The position numbers and the translations under genes were made by a program. A DNA stretch of 40,607 bases from Mucidula mucida (lineage: Eukaryota > Basidiomycota > Agaricomycetes > Agaricales > Physalacriaceae), in NCBI GenBank assembly GCA_015501055.1, contig JADNYV010000309.1:1-40607 (forward strand), read 5' to 3'. Positions within the stretch are counted from its first letter, which is position 1; each line of letters opens with the position of its first letter. The notes under the pieces are model-generated. The model was not told the origin of the DNA, made no database searches, and saw only the letters and a list, made by a program, of their open reading frames with translations. Below, piece after piece: positions 9,067-19,046 of the stretch.

Positions 9067-10224
9067 TCACCACCACACATTGCCCTTCATGAGACGCCTC
9101 CCAGTCAAACACACCTTTGCACTTTGGACGAACCGATCCTCGCCAACTTCTGCTCCGACATCAATAAAACCACTAGGATGCTGTATTCGGACAATGCCGT
9201 CTTCACGATGCAGGCGACTAGTACCAGAGTCATCCGCATGCCGCTGCAAATAATTCCACGCTACTGTTCCCTTCGTGTTTGCCAGCACGCCTAGAGCCAT
9301 AGCGACCGTCATAGGTACCGCCTTGTGCACCTCTCCCATCGAATACGCTTTGATTTCAAGATCAACACCCCCCTCATTAGCACCTTCCGGTAAGCAGATG
9401 AAGGCAATTTTGGGCTGAGCCTGTGCCTTGGGATCGAGTCCCATTTTGCGCGCGCCTGCCTGTCGAAGTTGCTCGACATCGTGGGGAGGCATGTGCCGCT
9501 CTATCTCCAACCGAGACATCCAAACGAAGATGGTCGGGTTGGTGGCGTCGATGAACGATACATCAAATGTGAGGTTTCCCAATTGCAAAGCATCAATTGG
9601 ACTGCGCGTAGGGAAGAGTCGGCCAGTCCGCGCGCCAGCTGGATCGAGGAATTCCATGGTGATGGCTGAGCCCTTTATGATCCCGACAGTAGTGATTTCA
9701 GGTCTGTCGAGGACTGCTACACCATCGGGGGAAACAGGGAAAGTAGTGCGAATGAGTTTTTGCGTGTTCGTGTTGTACGCACGGACTGTCACGGTGCTGT
9801 TCGACGCTGGCGGGGGAACGAGTCCTTCGTCGCGTGCAAAGACACCAACCATGCTGGAGAGATTACCGCAATTGCCAGTGTAGTCGATCTCGCCGTCACG
9901 GACCCCGATTTGCGCAAAAGTGTAGTCGACGTCCGCCGTTGATTGTGAAGATTCCCCGACCACCATGACTTTGGAGAGACTGGAGATCCCGCCTCCCATG
10001 CCATTCAGCTGGCGACCTGTGGGGTCTGGAGAGCCCATGATTCCGCGGAAGATGGGATCCCAGTCGCCGACATCGGCAGGAAGGTACTTTCTGTTGATGA
10101 AGATACCTTTTGAAGTCCCACCGCGAAGGAATGTCGCAGGAATGGGGTTCGGGGTGATGAAGCTTTCCATGGAATATGAACGCAGGCCTGAGATGAGTGG
10201 CTTGAGGCTACGTAACAGCTTCAT
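9067..10224 (-). CDS. PrpF-family 2-methylaconitate isomerase-like protein
   Basis: This single-exon gene of 385 aa starts at the ATG at 10224 (MKLLRSLKPLISGLRSYSME); the open frame extends upstream only to a GTG. The basic, Ser/Leu-rich start suggests a mitochondrial targeting peptide (inference). The PrpF signature is clear: PIPATFLRGGTSKGIFINRK near residues 28-47, GRQLNGMGGGISSLSKVMVV, DYTFAQIGV, and DYTGNCGNLSSMVGVFA with the catalytic-type Cys. The end reads GKVRIQHPSG-like (IVRIQHPSGFIDVGAEVG). Family members isomerise 2-methyl-trans-aconitate or act on other methylated tricarboxylates, linked to propionate catabolism by the methylcitrate cycle; in fungi the role is less certain. The gene is divergent from the CCCH gene, with 138 bp between start codons. 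Its 3' end is duplicated in inverted form near 28.9 kb. Confidence 0.9.
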   Translation of the reverse strand: MKLLRSLKPLISGLRSYSMESFITPNPIPATFLRGGTSKGIFINRKYLPADVGDWDPIFRGIMGSPDPTGRQLNGMGGGISSLSKVMVVGESSQSTADVDYTFAQIGVRDGEIDYTGNCGNLSSMVGVFARDEGLVPPPASNSTVTVRAYNTNTQKLIRTTFPVSPDGVAVLDRPEITTVGIIKGSAITMEFLDPAGARTGRLFPTRSPIDALQLGNLTFDVSFIDATNPTIFVWMSRLEIERHMPPHDVEQLRQAGARKMGLDPKAQAQPKIAFICLPEGANEGGVDLEIKAYSMGEVHKAVPMTVAMALGVLANTKGTVAWNYLQRHADDSGTSRLHREDGIVRIQHPSGFIDVGAEVGEDRFVQSAKVCLTGRRLMKGNVWW

Positions 10225-10362
10225 GTTGGGAGCCGAGCCTCCTGGCGTGCATGTAGATTGCAGACCACGGTTGATGACAGACAAAATCACGATCGAGGGT
10301 CTGATTTTTGGCCTTGGGAATGATCGTCGATCACCGACGTTTGCTTTTCAATCTAAACCACC

Positions 10363-11249
10363 ATGGATGAAAACTATCACCATGTTGGTAATGGCATAGC
10401 TTGCCGCTACTACAACCACGGAAATTGCAATAAAGGCCTTGGATGCGACTACTGCCATGCTCCTGATGTTCGCAGCGTCAGAGATAGTTGGTAAGTGTTC
10501 TGAGCCTGCACGCCCATTTCAGCTTCAAACTCTCTCAGTGGGCGGAACGTGTGTTTGCACTTTCTGCAAGGATGGTGCCAGTTTGGCGAGTATGTATGTC
10601 ATTACTCGCATGACCGCAGTTATTTGCCCGAAAACTTGGCTTTTCCGGAAAACATTTCTGGACCGCCCCCGCCTGTACATAGGCATCTGACGCTCCGTGC
10701 TTCTCCTGTAATACTGGATATTCCACTCCCGCCTGCACCTGCGTTTCTCCCTCCCTCGCCTGTAGTGGCAGTTGTGGCTGCTCCCGCTTATAATCCTAAA
10801 GCAGAGAAACGGAGACGAAACAAAACAAGGCAGCAAGGAAAGGCTGCTGCTGCAAACGCGACTTTACGGAAAGTGTCTTCATTGTCTGGAAAAGCAGCCA
10901 AGACTATTTTGAAGAAAGAGGTGAAGAAGGAAGCGCTGGATGACATATCACTTTCGCCCCTTGCGGAGAGCCCAGCGCGACGACTCGGTGTGTTCGTTCA
11001 ATTTCTGTCGCGGCTGTTGTTGAGACATCTTGTAGAGTATTGGGATGAAGACGAGTTTGATAGACAACAACAGGAGCAACGGGAGAGAGACGAGAATGGA
11101 GGATACTTGAAACATGAGGTGGAGGACCTTTGGGCGCAGGGTGTGAAGCCTTGGGATGACGACGCCGGTGTATGTTCTTTCATTCTGGTGAAAGGATACT
11201 GCTGACAACATGACAGGCTGTTCTCAATGTCCTCAATGGCTACTTTTAA
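10363..11249 (+). CDS. Two-finger CCCH zinc-finger protein
   Basis: Three exons (10363-10490, 10539-11169, 11217-11249) give 263 aa. The N-terminus carries two C-x7-C-x5/6-C-x3-H fingers: CRYYNHGNCNKGLGCDYCH at residues 14-32 and CLHFLQGWCQFGEYVCHYSH at about residues 48-67. A Pro/Ala-rich linker follows, then a basic block (KAEKRRRNKTRQQGKAAA), and a C-terminal acidic/helical part (LVEYWDEDEFDRQQQEQRE). The last exon encodes AVLNVLNGYF. CCCH fingers of this spacing usually bind RNA, as in makorin or tristetraprolin relatives, but there is no RING domain, so it is not a full makorin. The target is unknown; nuclear or cytoplasmic RNA binding is inferred. It shares a short divergent promoter with the PrpF-like gene. 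Confidence 0.85.
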
Positions 11250-11735
11250 AGGAGTGGTGAACAAATTCGGACCTACTTCACGCGACTTAATGTTTACCTT
11301 AGGATACCATACTTTATCTTATCTTGTTTTGATGTATTGAAGTCGTTTGAGGCATAGACTACCACGCGAGTAAATGTGGCGCACGGGTGACTGGACAACC
11401 GTGCCAGCTTCAAATATACACGCTTCCGTTAGTATGTGAGCATGTTGGGGTTATTATGTGAACTTCAGTGAGTGAGTAGATTTCCAAATTGGACAGAAGC
11501 AGACGTACAGAGGCTCGGAAAGGGCAATGCCTCCGCTCTGGAAGCAGAAATATTGACAAGTCGCGTTGTGCAGACGTGACTGGAATGTATGACGTAAGGC
11601 GTGGGAAATTAAGTCGGCAGCAACGGTGCTGCTTGCCTGTTGAGGCAACAGGCTTAAACTCGACTTCCATAGACATTTACCGTTGCTTTTCGACGCCGTT
11701 GTCGTCGTCGTGCTCGACGTCGGCAAGCCGTCTTG
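11250..11735. other. Intergenic region, no gene seen
   Basis: This separates the CCCH gene from MDV1. Short frames on both strands have no recognisable features. A CGTCG-rich stretch just upstream of 11736 is the probable 5' leader of MDV1. Confidence 0.5.
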
Positions 11736-14183
11736 ATGACCTCTCGCACAAGCCATGATCCAGGCCAACGGAATCCCCTTGACACTACCAGTGCGCCCGG
11801 CCCAAGCAGGCTCGAACTCGTCCAGAAGGCCTTATTCGCACCATTCAACCACAAAAAGTCGGATTCTGCTCGCATTCTGTCTGACTGTACGTGAATTTCC
11901 TCTTTTTCTCGTCCTCGACAACTCGCCCGGTTGATCTCGTGGCCGATCGTGCCGTCTCAATGGAACTCAACTGATTCGCCTTTTGCAGTGGCCCCGGTCA
12001 TAATGACCCCCCGAATAATCAACTCTGCATCTACCGCCAACTCTAGGCAGCGCCAGGCTGTCGAGAATGGCACAGTAGGACGTACTCGCGTCGACTTTGC
12101 AACACTCGGACGCGCCCCGCTCAGACTGGGAATGGGCTCGCGCCGTGTAACTTCGCGCGACCTTGAGGTTATGGAGGCAACCGAGGAGCTTTTGCACGCA
12201 GAGGTCCCAGAACCAGACGGCGTCGCTTCGAATGTCAGTTTACTTCGCGGCTTTAATGCCACCATTCCTAGCGCGGAGCAAAGTCGGACACGGCGGCGGC
12301 AGATGCGGAATGTCGATGCGCCCCATCTAGGACTCAAGAAACTTGGCATGAATGCGCGCGGCCTCCTGACAGAGGACGACGACGGGCACAGTGTCACCAG
12401 TGAGGATGACGTTGTTATGGTGCCGCGAATAGAAACAGGGCGTAAAGGCAAGAAGCGGCGCGGTCGGGAAAGCTTGAGCACTTCCAAACTGCTCGGAAAG
12501 GAGGAACTATCGCGGCAGAAGAAGGAGATCCTACGGGATAAGGAAAATTTGCATGTTCGAAGGGTGCGTAACTTGGAGATCATCTTCTCTTGCTCAAACT
12601 ACTCGACAGAGTTTGATACACAACGAGATAGCAGAAATAACCAACAAAATAGAAGCATTAGACGTCATTCGAGAAAAACTCGAGCATGACCTCTTGAAGC
12701 TTCAGGAGGACGAGCTCGAGTTGGACGATGAATGTAAGTGTTACCTTACGCTTTCTGTTATACCTTTCTGATGTAGCGCCGTAGTGGAAGGAGTCGGAGA
12801 GAGGATGGATTTCGAACAAGCAGCAGGACGGTCCGCCAAGGCCAATGGCACTCAGTCCGTCCACGTACCGCAGAGCTCCCGACGCCGTAAAGGACCCTCC
12901 TTCCTTCCTTCAGAACACAACGAACTGCCACCAGGAGTCGCTTTTATGACTCTAGAAAGCCACTCTGCACCTATTGCGGCGCTCGATTTCTCTGAGCCTT
13001 ATGGAACCCTCGTCAGTGCGTCCCAAGTGGAAAGTCAACCTATCGTTTGGGATCTCTTCAGCGGAACGCAGATGGGACGACTCAAAGGTCACACCGGACC
13101 CATCAAGTGTATACAGGTTGAGGATCATGTATGCCTAACAGGCAGTGAAGACGGAGCCATCAGGTTGTGGGATCTACGAAGAGTAGATAACGAGGACGGA
13201 TGGGGAGAGGAAGGAGAGTTTGTTACCCTTAGTGACGTCGCGGAAGAGAGTGAAGATGGGGAGGTCGAAGCTGAGCAACCGACGTCTAACGGCATAAGGA
13301 ATGGCAAGGCTCCTGTCGATGAAGGCGAACAGCCCTGCGCACGGGTCCTTGAGGGCCACACCAAAGCCGTCACATCCCTGTACTTTGAAGATGATTGTTT
13401 AGTATGTGACCTCGTTTTGAACTTGTTTATCTGCTCACGATGTGTATAGGTAACAGGTGCATCAGACAAGACACTTCGCCAATGGGATCTCACCACAGGA
13501 CAATGTGTAATGACGATGGACATTCTTTGGGCTATTTCTCATTCGGCCGCACCATCGATTCCTGGAATTGCTGCCTCGATAGGATCCTTTGCTGTGCCCA
13601 CACCTCCATTCGCAGACGGCAGTTGGGATATGTATGAGGACTTTGTCGGTGGCGTGCAGTTCTGGGGATACGGTCTTGTGAGTGGTAGCGGTGACGGTGC
13701 TGTTCGCATGTGGGACAGTAAGTACCCGACTTCACATCATTTACTACGCGCCTAAATTTATATCTAGTGCGCACCGGACAGGCCCATCGCACGCTGCTAG
13801 GACATACCGAGCCCGTCACTTGCCTACAGTTTGATGAGCTTCACATCGTCAGTGGCAGTTTGGACAAGTCTGTACGGGTTTGGGATTTACGGACAGGAGG
13901 CGTATTTGAAACCCTCAAGTATGACCACGCTGTCACGGCTCTTCAGTTTGATACGCGGAAAATCGTTGCTGCTACTGGCGAGAATGGGATCAAGGTCGGT
14001 TCTCAACGTAGCGTCACAGTATTCTAACCTAACAGATTATTTTAGGTTTACAACCGAACGAGCATGCAGCACTCCACCCTCCTCACGAACGGGCATACAC
14101 ATCCAGTACAGCGCCTGCGCTACATGGACCGCTACATGGTATCGGGCGGACGAGATGCGACTGTCAAGATCTGGTCACTTTAA
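11736..14183 (+). CDS. MDV1: Mitochondrial division protein 1 (Mdv1/Caf4-type WD40 adaptor)
   Basis: Seven exons (11736-11886, 11989-12563, 12610-12733, 12785-13401, 13450-13717, 13768-13994, 14046-14183) give 699 aa, close to the usual Mdv1 length. The N-terminal extension includes LELVQKALFAPFNHKKS, the Fis1-binding type of region. A coiled coil follows at about residues 225-285 (NEIAEITNKIEALDVIREKL then EHDLLKLQEDELELDDE). The C-terminal half is a seven-bladed WD40 propeller starting VAFMTLESHSAPIAALDF, with repeats such as LKGHTGPIKCIQ, LEGHTKAVTSL and LLGHTEPVTCLQFDELHIVS, ending YMVSGGRDATVKIWSL. An acidic loop (EESEDGEVEAEQ) lies between blades. Mdv1 bridges Fis1 on the mitochondrial outer membrane to the dynamin Dnm1. 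The first intron is rather long (102 nt), so the N-terminus is the least certain part. Confidence 0.93.
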
Positions 14184-14764
14184 CACACGATGAAAGTAAT
14201 TATATGCATTAATTTTATTTCTTTGCTTACATTCATGGACGACCGCAACCAGCATCTTTCAGTTGTATTATCTTACGCAAGAAATAGAGACCATTCGCGC
14301 TGCCATCTCTGCGGGCTCACATGTCGCAATCATGACTAGTTGGTGCCGGTGTTGGCCAGACTCTGAAGAGGTATGTAAGTGTCTGGTAAGTGTCGAGGCA
14401 GGCAGGATTCCGGTATGTCCAACAGCGAGAATCAGCACTGGCAGGTATTGTATGTCATTGTGTTCGAATGCCGACGTTCCTACGTACTCGGGAGGGGTCC
14501 GCAGGATCGGTCGAGTAGCGAGGGGTGATGCGGGAACTACGGTCACAACTAATCTTCATTCGTCTGATGTTCTAATTTTAGCTCCGCTAGTTTAGTTTTT
14601 CGCGGCTCCCGACCCCTGCTCTGGTGCAACGATATACGTGCTCCCGCGGTCGAGATACGCGATAATGGCTGTATCACGATGCTTCATATCGCCAACCCAA
14701 AATTTCAGAATAAGAAGCGCGATCGTACTTCAGGGGATCTTCCTTCGCTCGCTCATTCACGATT
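14184..14764. other. Intergenic region, no gene seen
   Basis: 3' flank of MDV1 and upstream region of the OPT transporter. The 92-codon minus frame at 14268-14546 resembles no family and lacks splice context. Confidence 0.5.
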
Positions 14765-17700
14765 ATGGCCATCCTCTCTGGGTTGTTCAAGTTGAAGCGC
14801 GCTACTGGCTCAGAGGCAGCGGACGCTTCTGAGCCTGAGCTGCCGTTCGAGTCCAAGGATGGCTCTCCCGATGTCGACTTGGAGAAGAGCAGCAGCTTGG
14901 ACAAGGAGGATGACTCTTATGATCACCCGACGGACAAGACTGAGCTGACGCCTATGGAGGCGCTCCACTGGAACGTGGATGGAGATCAGTCGCCGTTTCC
15001 GGAGGTGGCAGCTTGTGTGCCGAATACGGACGATCCTACAATGGAAGTGAACAGTGCGTGGAGACTTCATCTCACGCTGACAGGGGATTCGTGGCTCATT
15101 CTAATGTTATGATTAGCATTCCGGATGTGGGTGTTGAACACTGTTTTTGTTATTCTGTTTGCGGGTGTCAACCAGTTCTTCTCGTGTGTGCTCTTTGCTT
15201 CGCGTTTGTGAATCTTAGTCTCATAATTCTCTCCAGATTGCGATATGTAAGTGTATCAGGATCTTCGACAGACTAGAGACTTATCTTGTTGTAGCCGAGT
15301 CTGAGCTTGAGCTATGTTGTGGCGCAGCTTCTCGTGTTCCCTATAGGGCGTGCTTGGGAACGCCTCCCTACATGGCGGGTAGGATACGGGCGATTTGGCT
15401 TCCGAATCAATCCTGGACCTTTCAATATGAAGTGGGTTTTATTCTTAGACGCGACTACTCAAATTCTAACATCCTTTGATAGGGAACACGCCGTGATTGT
15501 TATTTGTGTAAATCTCACGAGTGGAACGGCTTATGCTATGGGCTCTCTCGTCGCTATGACTAGTCCAGAGGTAAGCCTTCAAGCAGTGTCTATTTAGCTT
15601 CGACAGTTCATGGGTGTATATAGTTTTGGGGACGAGACTTGGGCGCGGGTTTTGGCGTGTGTTATATTATGACGACTCAGTTTCTGGGATTGGGACTCGC
15701 TGGCCTCGCACGTCGTTGGATTGTGTATCCTGGTGCGTCTCTCTAAGCACTCGATGAACCTTTCCCTCACGTTTTAACAGCTGCACTCATCTGGCCGTCG
15801 ACTTTGGCCTCAACCGTGTTATTCAAGACTCTGCATCAGCCTCAGGAAAACGAGCCTGCGAATGGGTGGACGATCACTCGTTATCGGTTCTACTTCTACA
15901 CTCTCGTGGGGAGCTTCGTGTGGTTCTTCTTCCCGGATTATATCATGACGTGCCTATCGACGTTTGCGTTTGTGACGTGGATTGCGCCTACGAACCAGAA
16001 GGTTAATACTATTTTCGGGGTGAGTGTGGCGGGTTGTTATCTATCTGTTCAAAGCGCAAAGGCTGATTTGAGAAGATGAACAGCGGTCTGGGGTTGCTGC
16101 CTATTAGTTTCGATTGGACGGTTATCTCGTATGCTGGGGCTCCGCTGACGACGCCGTTCTGGGTTACGGCGAATTGCTTTGCTGCGGTTGCGATCTTCTA
16201 TCTGTTCATTTCTCCGATTTTGTACTGTGAGTTGTGCTGGCACTCTTTGGGGAAGTTTGGATCCGACATGACTTCCAGACACTGGCGCGTGGTATAGTGA
16301 TTATTTGCCTCTGATTTCGAGTGCTACTTTCGATAATACGGGCGCCAAGGTTAGTTTTTGGGTTCATTCCATGGAATACAGGCTGAAATCATTCGTGGTG
16401 CTGATAGTACAACATCAGCAAGGTGGTCAACGAGGACTATTCGTTCAACCTTGAAAAGTATGAAGCTTATTCGCCCATGTGAGTCGATACTCGTCCGCCT
16501 GTCTCATCACCGCTGATTCACCTTGTCAGGTATATCTCTATGGTACGCAGCCGTCTTCAGCTCTTATAACTGACGTAGACCTTCACTCTTTTCCGTAGGC
16601 GTATTCGATCTCGTACGGGCTCAACGTGAGTTCGTTATCTTAGCTTATCAGTATGATTGAACTCCAGCTCGCATACTAGTTTGCGGCCATTACCGGTATC
16701 ATATTCCACACCTATCTCTACAATGGTGCCGATATCTGGGCCAAGGTGAGCCTGTCTATGCTTTGAGAAAGGCGCATACTCACAGTGGAGTGTAGTTCAA
16801 GAACTCCCGGGATGGCGGAGAGGATATTCATAAGCGACTTATGAATAAGTACAAAGACGTTCCGGACTGGTTGGTGTTCTATCTCTTGTAGACTTGTTGC
16901 GTGACGATCTTTGGATAGGTGGTACTTGATTCTTACTGCTTGCACGCTGGGATTGGGTATTTTCACTATTCGGTGAGTGTCACTTAAGCCGGCATTGAGA
17001 GCGGTACTGAGCACACGTTCAATAGGTACTGGGACACTCAGCTTCCGATTTGGGGTTTCATTGTCGTAGCCTGGGGTCTCGTACGTGTTTCGATGCTGTC
17101 CTTGTCGGTCCACACTCACTGGTTTGGCAGGGTGTTGTCATGATCATTCCCGAGGGTATATTGGAAGGGACTACGAACCAGCGTGTCTTTTTGAACATTA
17201 TCACCGAGCTGATTGCTGGATATGCGTGGCCAGGGAAGCCTTTCGCCAAGTACGATCTCTTCGGTTCTTGCTTCACTAGGGCCTCATGTGTTTGCGGACA
17301 GCATGATGATCAAGTTTTACGGGTACAATTCTATCAAGCACGGACTGGACTTTGCTATGGATCTAAAGTTGGGGCAGTACATGTTAGTCATGCCATCTTT
17401 TCATCGTCGCTCCGGGAAACTGAAGTTGGACGGATAGGAAAGTCCCACCGCGGACGTTGTTTACGGCGCAGATATACAGTAGTGTGTTGGCTGCTGCTGT
17501 GCAAGTTGGTGGTAAGTCGTCACTACATGTGCGGATACTGCGTGGAGGACTGAAGATGTGGATAGTTTTCCGTTGGATGCTTGGGAACATTGAGAATCTA
17601 TGTGCTACCGATAACACTGCTCGGTTCACGTGCGCTGGTACTCGGGTTGTGTATAATGCTAGTCGTGAGTGTTGTTCTTTTTCTGTTTGGAGACGTCCTC

Positions 17701-18453
17701 ATCAGGCTTGTTAGTTATCTGGGGCAGTACGTGATTTCGACGCTCCATATCGCAGCACACTCTTATCCTCTCACTGCTAGCTATCGGTCCTCAGCGCCTG
17801 TTCCAAATGGGCCAGACATATTCGCAGATCATGTGGTTCTTCCTCATTGGCGTACGGTTTTTCCCCTTCTACAAAGCGTTTGGGACTCACCAAGCGATTG
17901 ATGAACAGCCCGTCCTTGTGGTTGTTTTCTACTTCTTGTATAAGCGCTATCCGAACTCCTGGTTACGCTATGTCAACCTTCCAATCTTGTGTGTCATGTT
18001 CGTCTCCTTGTCTATCCGTTCGCTGAAAACGCCGGTCCAGCTTCAACTCTGCTGGCAATATCCCGCCGGCGAACACGACTCAATACTCCCTGTGGTTCAT
18101 CGTTGGCTTCATCTTCAACTATTACATCCGGAAGAGGGCGTTCGATTGGTGGAAACGATATAACTGTGAGCGAGATCTTTTATGGGTTCTTCTGTTCTGA
18201 CAGTGTCAAGATCTCTTTTCCGCTGGACTTGACACTGGAGTGGCGTTTGCTACTATAATCATATTCTTCGGATTGTCGTATAACAACATCACCTTTGACT
18301 GGTGGGGAAATACGGTGTCGGACAACACATGTGAGCTTCAAGTGCTTCTGTTGTGGATTCGCTGACATTGTTTCGATAGACGACAGCAAGTCCGTTCCGT
18401 GGAGGACTGTGGCGAAGGGGACACATTTTGGTCCTGGTCCCGGGGAGTTTTAG
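14765..18453 (+). CDS. Oligopeptide transporter (OPT family) with an apparent 1-nt frameshift
   Basis: I reconstruct about 26 exons starting [18 protein letters not shown] and ending [12 protein letters not shown]. Family hallmarks in order: [34 protein letters not shown] (the NPGPFNxKEH motif), [93 protein letters not shown], and [18 protein letters not shown] proteins are multi-spanning plasma-membrane symporters for tetra/pentapeptides or glutathione. Several exons are tiny: 10 nt at 15237-15246, about 13 nt near 16531 and 12 nt near 17712. At 15661-15672 the frame breaks: GTT ATA TTA TGA, where one extra base would restore VILxTTQFLG. All other exons join in frame, so the rest is intact. 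If real, the lesion truncates the protein in an early membrane helix; an assembly error is also possible. Confidence 0.88.
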
Positions 18454-19046
18454 AATCATCAGTTTAGTAAAACCACAATAAAGAGCGGCGTTAGCGCCTT
18501 CCTTCAACGGAGTCTCGATCGGGCAACTTTCATCTCGATCAGGTAATCACCTCCTTCATCGTTCACGCACACTCCCGTCGAGTGTAAGAGAAGCGTCTCC
18601 GAGTGAGAAGATATGCTGACACGACTTGCCAACATGGTCCTGCTGTCTTGTCATTGCTGAGGCATGTAACGCGGTTGCTTGTCCACTTCTGTCGAGCGCG
18701 TACTCTGAAGGAGACACGCTCCCTGCCTTCGAGATTGACAAACAATGAGTTGTGCATGAGATATGGACGAGTTCTTTCGGACATTTCTACAGACCGCTGC
18801 CGTCTTCACGATCTGTTGTCTGTCTGCTCGTGCGAACGCGGAAATCCAAGACGCCCCGCCTTGCCCAGTGTGGTAACGTTTATAGCGTACTAAATCAGGC
18901 TTATCATTTGTTGTCGCAAAATAAAATAGGTCAATGAGGCGTATCAGTCAATTCGCGTCGGGGTTGCCTATTTTGGCCTGCATATCGGTGTGACACGTGT
19001 GACAACACGTCTCTATTTCCCGACCTCCATCATCCCCGCGCGCGCG
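18454..19046. other. Intergenic region, no gene seen
   Basis: Tail of the OPT gene and promoter region of beta'-COP, which ends in a run of CGCG just before the ATG. Overlapping short frames on both strands between 18556 and 18937 lack domains and splice signals. Confidence 0.5.

Noticed and set aside
11957..12583. 208-codon minus-strand frame
   Set aside because: It lies fully inside MDV1 exon 2 on the opposite strand and carries no domain.
15661..15680. 20-nt intron rescuing the OPT frame
   Set aside because: Too short for fungal splicing, and it would delete the conserved TTQ of the helix.
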